A stretch of DNA of 64,000 bases from Gnetum montanum (GCA_015680685.1 MNCI01017692.1:504903-568902), one strand, 5' to 3'; positions 1 through 12,900 are shown, counted from the first letter of the stretch. The notes: generated by a model from the letters alone, not told the origin. Program-made: numbers and translations.

Positions 1-117
1 CCAAGGACTTTCCCGAGCGTAAACTAAGGCTTGCGCTGGGGTTATCGTAACTAATGTCTTAAAACGTGAACAACACGCATGAAATGTAAACAGAAATATA
101 TGCAGTGTATTGCAAGT
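1..117 (-). repeat. U5 side of Tat-element LTR, before the solo LTR insertion
   Basis: This AT-rich stretch continues across the inserted solo LTR into 1049 and beyond. The five bases before the insertion (CAAGT, 113-117) are repeated just after it (1044-1048). It shares short motifs of the AAATGTAAAC / AAACGTAA type with 1050-1110. It is assigned to the LTR of the large minus-strand element only by position and the promoter found at 1393-1400. The LTR's outer end lies outside the window. Confidence 0.4.
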
Positions 118-1043
118 TGATGAGTGGCGAGGTACCCCTACACTCAACCATACGAAACAAGCGTCGCATGCGCGATCCGGTCGAACTCCGCAGATGGGCT
201 AGTTGTGGTATCTAGATAGTTAGCCTTAGGTCGCAGTTCGCTGTCTTCCCATCTAGACTAGTTTTGCATATGTCACGTATGGTTTAGTCTAGATGAGGTG
301 TATGATGTGTTCCTAATCTAATGCTACTCCTGAAGGTAGTGGAAAATAATATTTAACTAAATCTAAGCTAAGAGGAAGAGGGTAAGAAAATCTNNNNNNN
401 NNNNNNNNNNNNNNNNNNNNNNNNNNNNNNNNNNNNNNNNNNNNNNNNNNNNNNNNNNNNNNNNNNNNNNNNNNNNNNNNNNNNNNNNNNNNNNNNNNNN
501 NNNNNNNNNNNNNNNNNNNNNNNNNNNNNNNNNNNNNNNNNNNNNNNNNNNNNNNNNNNNNNNNNNNNNNNNNNNNNNNNNNNNNNNNNNNNNNNNNNNN
601 NNNNNNNNNNNNNNNNNNNNNNNNNNNNNNNNNNNNNNNNNNNNNCTATGAAAGCAATAAATAACATTAAATAAATAACAAATAAATAAACTAAGTGAAT
701 GTTGCAATGATGAAGTAATCTCGATCTTTATTGCCGGTCATGTGCGTGTCCAAGTACGGCACACTCAAATAAAGACACCGTACAATCACATTCACCACAC
801 TGCGGGCAGACACGGGAAAATTCTAACTTTGAAGGGATCAAACTGCCAGAGCTTCGCTACACTAAAATTGGGATGTGAAATGAGGGAGAGCTGCCTCTTA
901 TTTATAGAAATTGCGGCTGACTGAGATATCGCGTACGCGATATCGCGGCCAATGATACATCGCGGCCCATGATACAACGTGGGTGCCTTATCGTGGGTGC
1001 CTTAAGGCGACCGCCAGCACTATGAGCAATTCAGGTCTCATCA
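118..1043 (-). repeat. Solo LTR of the Athila-like family
   Basis: On the minus strand it starts TGATGAGACC and ends CGCCACTCATCA, and it is flanked by a perfect 5-bp target duplication CAAGT (113-117 and 1044-1048). No internal region adjoins it, so it is a solo LTR left by LTR-LTR recombination. It contains the family hallmarks: GATATC palindromes (about 925-950), a TATAAATA box on the minus strand (near 898-906), and the TCTTTATT / AATAAAGA inverted repeat (about 725-775). A 252-bp run of N interrupts it, so its true length is uncertain. It resembles the LTR of element G (61835-62853) most, both starting TGATGAGAC. Confidence 0.92.
394..645. other. Assembly gap (252 N)
   Basis: A run of N lies inside the solo LTR. 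Protein frames drawn across it carry no information. Confidence 0.99.
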
Positions 1044-1048
1044 CAAGT

Positions 1049-2790
1049 GGAATGTAAATAGGATCATAAACAAAGTGTAAGCAAAACGTAAATTAAATGT
1101 AAAACAAAATAAACAGAAATAATGGTTGGCAAAACGAACTGAATTGTATTGTTTTAAAAAAATGTGCACCGATCAAAGCGTAGCTACATGTGTGTGGATG
1201 GCAGGTCAAACGTCTAGCCCCAGGGTGATGTGACGTGATGATGTGATGATGTGATAATGTATGTTGGAAGTGCTTGGATGCTAGGAGTCAAGTGTGCCGA
1301 GCGCCCAAGGATTCGCTCGTTTGCTGTATATTCTCAGAATTGCCAATGTCTCTAATTGCTCACCCCTTCCTGGTTCATATGAATTGACAGGGTATTTATA
1401 GGGCTGGGTCGGGCTCAAGTGCGGAGTTCAGGAATGGAATCAACGACTGGGAGATGAGAGGAAAGCGGATCCAGTGACACGTGCCCAATGGACAGTTGTG
1501 CATGAGTTGGATGTGTGTCGACAAGCTACGTTCTTGACCAGATACATTGCATTTTACAACTCATGGGTTACTCAAGCCCATAAAAGTACATTTAATTTAG
1601 ACCGTGAGGGCCTGACATGCCCACAAATGGGGATTTACAATGAAATGTACAACAAAAGAAATTCGACCCAGCTCGCTTGACCAGGGATCGAGTGCTATTC
1701 GAGATGTTGATTTGAGGCTGTTCGAGGCATCTCTGTTTGACCAGGGCTTCCAACGTGAACTGATGTGCCTTTAGAGTCGAGTCGAGTTGAGTTGTAAGTT
1801 GATTTGTGGTCACGTTGCACCCATGCCCGGCGTGACCTCCAGCATGCATCTAGCGTCCAACATGCCCAGCATGTGGACGCTGCACTCATGCCCAGCGTGA
1901 ACTCCAGCATGAGTGAAGAAAACTTGACCTTTTGACACCAAATTTTGGTTTCTGAAGCCTGCAACTGTTGCTTGCCCATGTGTGATCTGGATCTGGAAAT
2001 TTGATTTTGAATGTGGAGCCATTTTGGGTAGGTTATGTTGGGTTTTGGGTAGGTCATGTTGTGGTCACACTCAACATGACCTGCAGCGTGACCTAAAAAC
2101 TTGCAATTCTTGACGCTAGATGCTGAACACTATAATTTTGAACTTCGAACAATTGACCTCCACCTTTAACTCGATTTTGACGCTGCTTGGAGTTGTTCAC
2201 GCTGAGGGTGAGCAAACTTCCTTAGTTAAATTTTGCCTCCAAGCCTTCAAAAGGGCTTGATTCGTTTCCATTTCAAAGTGCTAGGCCAAAATTAGTGGTG
2301 TTTCATTGGCCCCTCTTTGTTGACGTTTGGAGGAATGCACCCAAGAGGCATTGACAAAGAAGTGCAAAACACCATGAACAACCAAGTACCAATTATTATC
2401 CATCAGTCCTTGGCTTGGATGTCATTGCATTGTGTCCAATAATACATGGGATTGGGAAAAATGCAGTTTAGGATGCCAGGGGAGGGGACTGGTTGTAACC
2501 AGGGGAAGCCAGGAGTTGGTCAAGGGTGATAATTGCTGCCGGGATTGTGGGAGAGGGATGCTCTCATGTGAACAAGTTATGTCATTGATCCTTGTCAACA
2601 GCCAGGTTTTCAGTATTTGGAGAAATGTTCTTTGGAGAAACGGAACTCTTATAGAGTATTTGCGGAGCTCGTTGTAAACAACCAAAGCCATGCAATGGTG
2701 TGCAACATGGTCTCCTTGAGACACAAGTGTGACTATTTTTCAAGACAATTGCCTTTTGACCTGGGGCTTGTATAAGAATGGCCAATAGTC
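1049..2790 (-). repeat. Probable U3/R of the Tat-element LTR
   Basis: This stretch has no credible gene. It holds a minus-strand TATA box at 1393-1400 in a GC-richer context typical of a plant LTR promoter. From about 1810 to 2210 it holds repeated GCGTGAC-type motifs that also fill 8584-9980. The short minus-strand frames between 1592 and 2057 have no domain signal. The inner boundary of the LTR was not located; a pyrimidine-rich tract at 2845-2985, purine-rich on the minus strand, could be the polypurine side of the 3' LTR junction. Confidence 0.4.
1393..1400 (-). promoter_or_regulatory. TATA box of the Tat-element LTR
   Basis: The minus strand reads TATAAATA followed by CCCTGTCAATTC, with GC-rich sequence just upstream, as in plant LTR promoters. 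Transcription would run toward lower coordinates. Assignment depends on the LTR call around it. Confidence 0.45.
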
Positions 2791-2844
2791 TTTTGTTTAT
2801 GATGTCAACGGGGTCACGAAGACCTTTTCCGTGCATTTTGCTTT

Positions 2845-2985
2845 TTGACCCTTTTGTTTTCTTTTCTTGTTTTTCTTGTTTGTTTCTTCTTTTCTTCTGT
2901 TTCTTGCTTTATTTTGTCTTTCTTTTTCTTTTATTTTTTTGCTTTGTTTTCTATTTTTCTTTTCTTCTTTTGGGTATTTTTGAAA
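2845..2985 (-). other. Long pyrimidine/purine strand-asymmetric tract
   Basis: The plus strand is almost only T and C for about 140 bases, so the minus strand is purine-rich. In a minus-strand retroelement a purine-rich stretch just before the 3' LTR can serve as the plus-strand primer, although this one is far longer than a usual polypurine tract. Hydrophobic or lysine-rich frames read through it are composition artefacts. The flanking stretch 2990-3510 shows nothing recognisable. Confidence 0.4.
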
Positions 2986-3511
2986 GATCTTACCTTTTGT
3001 GCTGTGCTCATGTTTGAGCATTTGCATTTACTGTGTTTTGCGTTGCCACTGTTTAGAGAATCACAGTGTGCAATAGTGTATCAAGAGCTTTGAGGATGTG
3101 TATCAATGTATCAAGGAGGTGTAATTGGATAGGATAAGAGGATATGATGGGAAATGGGAAATGTATCAGGAGAAGGAAATGTACTTATGAATGGATTGAT
3201 TAACCCAGTTACATGCGTCAGGAAGAATGTGATACCTTGTCGTCATGATGAAGTGCATTTATGCACGAATGCCTCAAGAGTGTCATCCTACAAACCCAGC
3301 TCCAAGAAGACAAGAAACACACAAATGAAATGGTTAGCTAAGCACTTTAAATAGGGAGATGGAGTCACCACGTATAATTTTCAAAGCAAACAGAATTATG
3401 AACAACATCAGCTTCATTAGTGTCCATGAGACAAATCATGCAACAAGTCTTCGTGGAACATGTACAGCTAGTTGCAATAACACATCTTTTCAAGTTTTTG
3501 CTTGGTTGTCG

Positions 3512-3740
3512 ATGATGTCGCCAGTTTATAGTCTTAGCGGACTGTTGTGGGTTAGTTTCATGTCATAACCCCTTGGACAGTGCTAGTTTAGCTTCATAGC
3601 GAATGGTGCATTGCTAGTTTATAGTCGTAGGGGACTATAAAGAGGCATACCAGTTTATAGTCTTAGTGGACTCAAGATGCTAATTTCATGTCATGGTGGA
3701 CAAATATAGTAGTTTAGTGTCATATCGGATAGAGCTCTAT
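3512..3740. repeat. Degenerate edge of the minisatellite
   Basis: Loosely repeated units of the form AGTTTATAGTC..GGAC appear with a spacing near 36-38 bases. They grade into the exact array that starts at 3741 and resemble the units at 14355-14530. This looks like older, diverged repeats beside a freshly amplified core. Confidence 0.7.
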
Positions 3741-4500
3741 GGTCTCAATTTATCGTCATGATGCCATGACTATTCTGTGGTATTAGTTTTAAGTCATGAT
3801 GCCAGGACTATTCTGTGGTATCAATTTTAAGTCATGATGCCAGGACTATTCTGTGGTATCAATGTTAAGTCATGATTCCAGGACTATTCTGTGGTATCAG
3901 TTTTAAGTCATGATGCCAGGACTATTCTATGGTATCAATTTTAAGTCATGATGCTAGGACTATTCTGTGGTATCAATTTTAAGTCATGATGTCAGGACTA
4001 TTCTGTGGTATCAGTTTTAAGTTATGATGTCAGGACTATTCTGTGGTATCAGTTTTAAGTCATGATGCTAGAACTATTCTGTGGTATCAGTTTTAAGTCA
4101 TGATGCCAGGACTATTTTGTGGTAGCATTTTTAAGTCATGATTCTAAGACTATTCTGTGGTATCAGTTTTAAGTCATAATGCCAGGACTATTCTGTGGTA
4201 TCAGTTTTAAGTCATGATTCTAGAACTATTCTGTGGTATCAATTTTAAGTCATGATGCTAGGACTATTCTGTGGTATCAATTTTAAGTCATGATGTCAGG
4301 ACTATTCTGTGGTATCAGTTTTAAGTTATGATGTCAGGACTATTCTGTGGTATCAGTTTTAAGTCATGATGCCAGGACTATTCTGTGGTATCAGTTTTAA
4401 GTCATGATGCTAGAACTATTCTGTGGTATCAATTTTAAGTCATGATGCTAGGACTATTCTGTGGTATTAGTTTTAAGTCATGATTCCAGGACTATTCTGT
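3741..4500. repeat. Minisatellite: 20 exact units of 38 bp
   Basis: The array runs 760 bases and divides evenly into 20 units of 38 bases. The unit core contains AGTTTTAAGTCATGATG and ends GGACTATTCTGT. Units differ by point changes only, with no indels. It lies downstream of integrase in the minus-strand Tat-type element. Minisatellites in the 3' untranslated region of Tat/Ogre elements are a known phenomenon. Confidence 0.95.
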
Positions 4501-4770
4501 GCCTCAAGTTTGTTAGACATAGTACCATTTCAAGTACAAGTGGTTTGTAGGATTGGTGAACTCGTTTTCGTCCATGTCAGCAAGTTTGAATGCTCCATTA
4601 TTGTATGCCTTGGTGACTAAGTAAGACCCTTCCTAGTTGGCTGAGAATTTGTCTGAGTGTTCACGTATGGCTTTAAGGACTAAGTCTCCTTCTTTGATCG
4701 GGCGTTTGTACAGATCGTGTTTGTGTCGTTGCTGCTGTTGTTTCTCATACCATTCTATTTGATCAAGTGT

Positions 4771-7700
4771 TCACACACATTCCTCTTTTATTGAATCAAG
4801 ATCAGTGATGCGCAGTTCATTGTTTTGACTTTCATTGAGGAGGCTGGAGAGAGCGATCTGCAATGAGGGAACCTGCAATTCTAAAGGTAAAACAACTTCA
4901 AATCCGTATACAAGACTATATGGAGTTTTACCTGTGGATGTCCGATGTATCATTCGATATGCCCTCAATGCATAAACCAATTGTTCATGCCACCGTTTCT
5001 TGCTCTGATTTAGAATCTTTTTGAGCACCATGATGACAGTCTTATTTGTAGCCTCAGCTTGACCATTACTCTGTGGGTAACAAGGTGATGAAAACGTGTG
5101 TTTATTACCCAGACTTTCACAGAAGCTTTTAGTATTTGCACTGCTAAACTGTGGTCCATTTTCAGTAACGATGGTCATTGGAATACCAAAACGGGTCATG
5201 ATATTTTCCATTATGAAAGTGCAAATGTGTTTTGAGGTGGTCTTCTAAAGGGGAATAGCTTCTACTCATTTTGTGAAATATTCAGTTGTAGTGATAATAA
5301 AGTTGTGTCCTGCTGAAGATGCCGGCATTATCGGTCCAATTAAATCTAAACCCCATTTTTGGAATGGCCATGTGATTTGTGCTGTATGTAATTCGTTAGG
5401 TGGTACATGTATTAGATTACCATGCTTTTGGCAAATGTCACACATTCTTACCTTGGAGATGCAATCGTACTCCATGTGTGGTCAATAATAGCCTAAGCAC
5501 CTAATCTTCGTTGCCATTGCTTTGGGTGCTATGTGTCCTCTACAAAGTCCTTCGTGGATTTGTTCTATGATCATTTGACCGTCAATGCTACTAACGCACA
5601 TTAGCAGAATACCTTCATATGATTTATGACACAAGGTGTCTCCTATTAATGCGTATTGGCGAGAACATTTCCGTACGGTGTCTTTTTGAGCATTTGTCAA
5701 GTATTGTGGAGGTTCACCTCTTAGAAGGTACTCTTTTATATCATCGTAGCATTCTATTGCATGTGTTGTACTAACGGATGCTATAGGCATTTCATCATGC
5801 GTATTAATTATAGGTTCAGCGCAACTTGTTATAGAGCTTGGTAATGCATGGAACATTTTGGGTGTCATGTTTAAGGCTAGTGTGGCAAGTGCATTAACAA
5901 TGATGTTTTCGCTTATGGGAACATGTTGTAAATCCGTTTCTACTAGCTATCTCAGTAGATGTTTGGTCAAATCACAATATGGTTGCAAATGGAGAGCCTT
6001 GCATGAGTAGACCTCAGTGACTTGATTAATAACTAATTGCGAATCTCCTCGAACTACAAGGCGTGAGATTCCTGAAGTTAATGCTACTTGAAGGCCTCTA
6101 AGAAGACCTTCGTATTCTGCCACATTATTGGTGCAAGGAAAGATTAAGCGGTAGGCGAAAGGTTGGATTTTTCCAGAGGGGTATGTTAAAATAGCTATAG
6201 CACTTCCTTCTCGAGAGGTTGCAACTCCGTCGAAGTAGAGGATTGCCTCGTAGTTATCAGGTACGGTGTCTATACTATTAACATTCTCATCTGGGAATTT
6301 GGGGTTTATTGTTGTTTGATCGTGCGTCGGCGAGACGGTTAGTTGCGTGACTATTGCTTGACCTTGTGTGGAAGATTGAGCGACATAGTGCAAGTCAAAT
6401 TTTGCGATCATCACTTTCCACCTAGCTAACCTATTCGACTCGTAGATGTTATTAGTGATGGCACGGAGAACATTGTCCTTGCAAATGATGTAAACCTGAT
6501 TATGGAAAAGATAATGCTGCCATTTCTTCAAGGAGAAGACGAGGGTGAGGCATGATTTTTCCATGTCGTTGTATCGTTGTTCATAAGCAATTAATGCGTG
6601 GCTTAGATAATATACAAGGATCTCGGCTTCATCTTGACGTTTTTGACAAAGCATGGATGCAATGGAGGAACCGAAAGTTGCAAGATAGATGTAGAAAGGT
6701 CTGTCACTTTGCAGAGGATAAATAGTTGGTAGTTGAGCCAACTCTTGTTTTATGTTCTCGAACGCTTCTTGGCATTGTTGAGTCCATTGGAAATGTATAT
6801 TCTTTCGTAATAGATGTTGCATAGGACTCAACTTATCCGTCAACCTTTCGATAAAGCATATGATGAATTGCAATCTACCTTGGAGGCCCCATAGTTCAGT
6901 GAGGTTTCTTAGTGCTTGCATATTGGTTATTGCTTTGACCTTATCGGGGTCTACCCGTATCCGTGTTTCAGAGACTAGGAAACTAAGCATTTTGCCCATT
7001 TTAACACTGAAGACACACTTCTTTGGGTTAAGCCCAAGGTCATATTTGAGACAACGTTTAAGCACTAAGTCTAGATCTTTTGCATGTTGTTCAATTGTTT
7101 TAGATTTGACTGCTATATCGTCAACATAATCATTGAGCAAATTGAGCATGTAATCACTAAATATGTATGTCATTGCTCACTTATATGTGGCACCTGCATT
7201 TTTAAGGCCAAATGGCATCATCGTATAACAGAATGTACCCCAAGGTGTTATAAAAGTTGCCCTAAGTTGATGTTCTAGATTGATTCTTATTGGATTGTAG
7301 CTCGAAAATCCATCCATAAAGGATAATAGCGCATGCCCAGCAGTCGTGTCAATAAGTTGATCAATGCTAGGTAACAGGAAATCATCTTTTATAGTGGCTA
7401 CATTGAGATCACGATAGTCGATGCATATGTGTATACTACTGTTATTCTTAGGAACTACAACAATGTTTGATACCCAATCGGAATAATCGATGGCTCGGAT
7501 GAAATCGGCTTGGTATAGCTTTGTGATTTCAGTGCGGACTACTAACGCAACTTCAGGTCTAACTTTTCATGCTTTTTGTTTCACTGGTTTAATTTTTTCA
7601 TCAAGAATAATGTTGTGTTGGATGATCTAGGGGTTTAGTCTTGGCATGTCTGTATGTGACCATGCGAACGTTTTTATGTTGTCTTTTAACACCTAGGTGA

Positions 7701-8007
7701 TGTTGCCTACGAGTTGTGAGTCTAGTAAAGCACTCAATTTCAATGTTTTGGCTTCACCATTGACTGTGGTAATGGGGATTTCAACTAGAGAATCTTCAGT
7801 GATATTTTTAGCTTCTAGATCTAGAGTTTTAGCCACGTTTTTAGGCCAGTCTGACATTTCTTGAGTGGTGCCTATCAAATAGGTATAGGTGGATGGATTT
7901 AGATCCAAGGATTCTGGATTGATTGCTCTTTCTACATCTCTGTATGGTCCATTAAGAGACAATGTTAAGAGGATGTTGTTGGTGGCCATGGTGCTTACTC
8001 CTGCCAA
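4771..8007 (-). pseudogene. Tat-type pol: RT, dual RNase H, integrase (inactivated)
   Basis: Reading down from 8007, the chain passes through the reverse transcriptase with the YVDD catalytic motif (frame 7173-5947). Next comes a first RNase H with the QDEAEILVYYLSHAL segment. Then comes a second, archaeal-like RNase H with YFDG, EYEG and GDSQLVI carrying its acidic residues. The integrase zinc finger follows (H..H in IHEGLCRGH, then CDIC), then WGLDLIGPI and GQAEATNK of the catalytic core. The second core aspartate reads as glutamate in TENGPQF. Stops fall near 7700, 7570, 7174, 5945, 5481 and 5247, so it cannot make a polyprotein. The double RNase H places it in the Tat clade. Confidence 0.88.
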
Positions 8008-8020
8008 TTAAAATGGGAGC
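7991..8020 (-). promoter_or_regulatory. Candidate 3' splice site before RT
   Basis: On the minus strand, TTTTAATTGGCAG directly precedes GAGTAAGCACC and the start of the pol frame. This looks like a plant intron acceptor (AG at 8002-8001). Ogre elements, in the same clade, are known to splice out an intron between protease and reverse transcriptase. The matching donor was not identified, so this is only a candidate. Confidence 0.35.
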
Positions 8021-8039
8021 GAAGTAAGAGACACTCCCT

Positions 8040-8583
8040 CTGCAGGAGAGTTACAAAGTGTAAATGAGCATAGGATAATTAAACTGTGTACTGACCAAAT
8101 TAGGAGATGTGGTGGAAGTCATGGTAGTTTAAGACCATACCGAGCCACATGTGTTGACTTGCCCTTTGAACTAAGTGTATACACTATTTTTAAATTTTTA
8201 AATTTTATCTTTTAAACTCTATATTTAAACTTTAAATTTTCGTATGGACAATGAGGTCGTGGAGATTTTAAAGTTTTATGAAATTTTAGATTGTTTCCAA
8301 GTGTTTATGTACATTTATTTATTTTCATTGATTTTCTGCACTTTCCTCCTTTGTTCATAAGAAATTTTGGTTCCAATTTTGAGGGATTGGAATGACAAGG
8401 AAACTTGGGCAAGCATAAGGCAAAGATGGCTTAGACAACAACATGTAGTTAAAATGAGAAGAGGAATTAGAATGAAAAGGCCAAAAATTAAATAAATAAA
8501 ATTACCAGGGAGGGATAGAAAAGATAATTTTGAAAAAGAAAGCCTCATTTTTGTCATCATGAGCTGCTAGCAATTGGGAGAGT
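8040..8583. other. Spacer between pol and the plus-strand gene
   Basis: The stretch is AT-rich, with a run of ATTTTTAAATTT-type sequence around 8190-8240 that could hold a promoter for the plus-strand gene. I see no coding signal and no terminal repeats or target duplication marking an insertion boundary. Confidence 0.4.
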
Positions 8584-9980
8584 AGCGTGACCTTCCCAGA
8601 GTGCATCGTGAGCCAAGGCATTAGCGTCAGCGTCAGCGTGACCATGAAAGACAAGGGCAAGGGGAAGGCAATCGGGAGCAAGGGAAAGAAACAGGCAGCC
8701 CTGGCGTTCGTGGAGGAGAGTGAAGAGCTTCTCCAACGTTTCCCCCAAGTCAGGATTCCGACGTGGAAGAAGGCCCTGCATAGGTAAATTCCTTGCCCCC
8801 GATTTTTCTTTGGCATTTCTGCAAGTAGTGTTATCTAGGGTGAGAATTTGTGGCTGCGATTTTTGGGATTTTCGATTTTACGCAGCGTGAGCTGTGAATT
8901 TTTGGTTTTGGTCGGTGAGGTAGGGTTTCAGTCTTCCCCTTTTTGTTTATATGGTTTTAGGGCCTTTTACAGCGTGACTATTGTAGGGAGGTTAACGTGA
9001 GCCTGGAATTTTTTAGTTTGCCTTCTTGGCCTCGTGAGCATCTTACCCTCTTTGGCAGCGGTGTTACTTGCAAATTTTCTGAATTTGTTTAGGGCAGGGA
9101 ATAGACTGAGTGACTTTGAATTTTTGAGGCAAAATGTTTTAGTTTTAGAGGGCAACGTGACTGCAACAAATTTGATTTCTTGAAGAACTTCGCATGACTG
9201 TTTTAGCTTTTGAATCTCATCGTGACCCAGTGTGACTGACATTTTGAATTTTTCATGGGGTTTTTGGATTTAGTCCTGGGGCAGCGAGGTCTTTGAATTT
9301 TTAGTTTTGGGGACAGCGTGACCTGTAATTCTTGGGCAGGTATTTTCAATTTCTAGAGAGCAATGTGGGTTATAGAATTTTGGCTCTGGGGCAGTGTGAC
9401 TCCTTGCATTTTTCAGTTGCCAAGGTAGCGTGATTTTGTTGGAAGGCTGGCAGCATCATGACTTGGGAATAAGGGATCAACGTGACTATTGAAATTTTGA
9501 ATTTCAGCGTGCCTTTAGTTCCTGGGTTTCAGCGTGATTGTAAAAGATTTGGGTTTTTAGCTTTTGAGTAGCGTAGTTTTGCAACTTTTTTTTTGAGTTT
9601 CCTCCCCTGGGGCAGCGTGACTACCTGCATGTTTCGGTTTCCTCCCCTGGGGCAGCGTGACTCCCTGCATTTTTTAGTTTTTTTTTTGCCCAAGGCAACG
9701 CGATTTTGATTTTCGAATCTTCAGTCCCTGGGTTTTTAGAATAAGTTACAGTTTCAGCATAAGCTAGAATGTAGGAAGGTTGGCATGAGTTTTGGAAATG
9801 GAGATCCAGCGTGAGCTACTGGTTGGGTGGGAAGGCCCAACGTGACGTGGTTACAGGGGAGTGGTTGCAAGAGGAAGTGGTTGCAGGGAAGGCTTGACTT
9901 GGTGCATGACTTGGTCTAAATTTTGATTTTTTTGGAAGGGCCCTACGTGAGCTGGTTGGGGTAACCACTAGTGTGAGTTG
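8584..9980 (+). repeat. Interspersed CAGCGTGAC motif array
   Basis: About two dozen copies or near copies of AGCGTGAC or AACGTGAC are scattered at 20-80 base spacing. Several are followed by CCTGCATTTTT and AGTTT. The array fills the leader and first intron of the plus-strand gene. The same motif family recurs at about 1810-2210 in the element's LTR-like region. It is not a strict tandem repeat. Confidence 0.65.
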
Positions 9981-12900
9981 TCCTTGAAAGGTTGTGGTAT
10001 GAGTGTTAAGTCTTCCTTGCTCTGAGAAGTAATTTGCCAAGATGTTCAATGATTTCTAAATTTTATATTGTTCATATTGTCTATTTTTTTCTGGGATTAA
10101 TGATTTAAACATGGATTTGCTCTGAAACCGATTTCAATGTACCCCAGTAATCGTCAAATTACACTAAATAGATGTTAGTGTCCTTGTCTCATGGGGTGCA
10201 ATATTTGCTTATGTGATTTTTTTTTGTTTTATGTGATGTTGATCTATTGTTAGTTTTTGAATTTTTCACTTATCCAATGTTTCGGTTATGTGCAGGGGAC
10301 CTAAATCTTCTCTCCTTGTTATTGAGCTCATTGGGATACTCATTTGGTTTGGCCCTCTCAGGCCAAACACACCTCCTTATGATATGCGAATTGGGCCCCA
10401 TGTAATATGGTTCCGTCCCAACGCTAGTTCATTCCTTTCGTTTATACTACAAAATTTCAGTCTTGTCATATGGTCTCATCTAAGTGAACAGATGGCTCGT
10501 GATATTATTGAGACCGTTTTGCCCGAGGTTACACAAGACATACTAGCCTTCATCACTGACATCGATGAAGGACTTTTTAGAGTGGAGGGAGGTCCTGTTG
10601 AGGGTCCTAGATCCACTCGTCCTTTAACTCATGTGTGGGAGCTGCCTGCCTGTAATCATTACACCAGTAGCAACACACTTTTCCTGGCCCTCCATCTGCA
10701 TACCTTATTTCAGAACCCACCCGAGACGGTATACAAAGTGGACAGGTATGTTCCTTTGTGCCTTGTGATTTCCTTTTCATTTTATGTCATCGTCTAAATG
10801 TGCATGTTGTTTTCCTATGTAGGCCCCATTTTGATGAACATGGAATGCGTGATGATGATGGTGGGCTTGTTTTAATGCGCACAACACTAGAGATTTTTAT
10901 GGCAGGCCCTGTCCTTCGTGCTACAGTGTTAGACCAGACTCCCACAAGCAATTTCCAAGAGCCTTTGAGCGTTGCCAAGCTTGCGGTTGGTTACATAGGG
11001 ATTGGTCTCCTAATGGGCCAATTCTTCCTCAAAGGATTAATCCTGTGCCCACCTCACCTTTGCTAGCCACAGATGGTAAATGACCGCACTTTAGACTCCA
11101 TTTTCCTTTTTTTGTTGCATCATTGTGTGTCACATCCCTTTTCTAACTTTGTCGCTATGTATTTTTCTTTTACAGCACTCATTCCCCATGAAGAAGTTAC
11201 TATTACTACAAGGTGTACTAAGGCTACGCTTTTTACAAAGTATGGGGAGGTAGAGCAATCACAAAAGTGATTACAGAAGCGAGCTTCTAATTTGATTATC
11301 AGTCGCCTCACTTGGGCCGGTTTGATGGACCTGTTTACAGCCTTGACTCCTAGTGTTCCAACTGCTGAGATGGTTACTATTGTTGACTCTTTCAGTGGTG
11401 ATGCTTCTTGTTTTACCACACGGGTTCGGGGAGTGAAGGTATCATTCCACCTAACCAGTGAGTTTCTTTTTGATCTTTTTGGCATTCCCATGGATGGCGC
11501 CACAGTAGCTGTGGATAGGGTAACTAAGGATGGACAGGTCATAAGGGAAATTGAATAGTGGTTAGGTTTGTCTAAGGGCCCCAAGGGATTTGCCATGCGA
11601 GAAGATACCCGATCTACAGAAGTGAACTTCTTATATCCTCTTTTTCGGGCACGGGCATTTCCCAAACCTCTTTCTCAAGGGAGAATCCTTGGGATTGAGT
11701 CTGCGTGTGTGATGCATGCAATTTTGGAGATAGGCATGCAATATTATTGGGCACAATTTCTAGGTTCTGGCCTTCGTGGGGAAGTTATCAAGTTACGTTC
11801 AAGCATTCATGAAAAATCCCACTTCACCTTTGCTCTCTTTGTGGGATACTTGCGCAGGTTTGCTGAATTCCTAGCGGTTCATGAGGATAACCACTACATT
11901 TTGAGAGACCATTCGCAACTATTCCACCCTTGGATTCGTCACTTATATAGTACCACTAGATCCCAGGATCGGCCGGAAGAGATTGAGGAGTCTGTATCAG
12001 TTACTAGTGGAGGTGTGGCCAGCCATTCTCATCATTCCCATGATAGCTTGGGATTGGAACTGCCCAGGCTGTGCGCATTTGTTAAGAGGGTTGAACGCTT
12101 AATTAGTGATATTGTTGGAAAGTCCAAGGCACAGGTGAAAAGGAAAGAACGTTCAAAGGAGCTTACTTCAAATGTGAGACCCCCAAGGGTGAAGAAGATC
12201 CGATTTACATTACTAGTGGAGGGTAAGTGGTTTGTCTTTTTTTGCTATATATTTGCTTTTTTTTGTTTATATTGCTATTGGATGCACCTACGAGTTATAT
12301 CATACTAACTTTAAGGTTCTGGTATTATTTCAGATGAGAGTCTAGAGGAGGAAAGAGAGGTCCTGGCTCCTATACCTGAGGAGGAAGGAAAAGAAAAGGA
12401 AGCAATAATCGAGGAGGGGGAAATTCTTGCCACACAAGAGGAGGAGGAGATAAGCAACGTGGGAACGAAGCCTGCGAAGGTCTTGGATGCACTTAGGCAT
12501 TTAAGTGATGAAAAGGATGTCCCTGATGGTTTCTTTGCAGCTTGGTGATCCACGTAGGTCAGACAACGAAGGTCTTTTTGGTATGTTCTTCTTTAGCTCA
12601 ATCTAGATTCTGTGTCTTTTGATTTTTATGTGTTGTTCTTCACTATTTTGACCATTTTGGGGTAGATGCTGAAATTCTTGAGGCACCTATATCCTAGGAA
12701 GTTGTGTCAGGATCACAGGTTCCAATTGAAGAAACCTCCCCTACTTGTCCCACATCAACTAACCCGTTGAAGCCATGGCTTGAGATGCCTAGCAAAATGG
12801 ATTTTGTTACAGGCATTGTTAATGAGATGGTCATCCGCTTGCGAGAAGCTCATCCTGAACTAAGTGTGTGTACATTACGTGTTATACTAAGTGTCTAGTT

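Noticed and set aside
363-707. Frames across the N run
   Set aside because: Most codons are undefined.
1592-2057. Minus-strand frames of 70-120 codons
   Set aside because: No domain or conserved pattern; they overlap motif repeats in an LTR-like promoter region.
2778-3093. Small hydrophobic or lysine-rich proteins
   Set aside because: Produced by a CT-rich tract read on either strand; composition artefact.
3741-4500. CRISPR-like array
   Set aside because: Units are contiguous 38-base tandem repeats without unique spacers, in a plant genome; it is a minisatellite.
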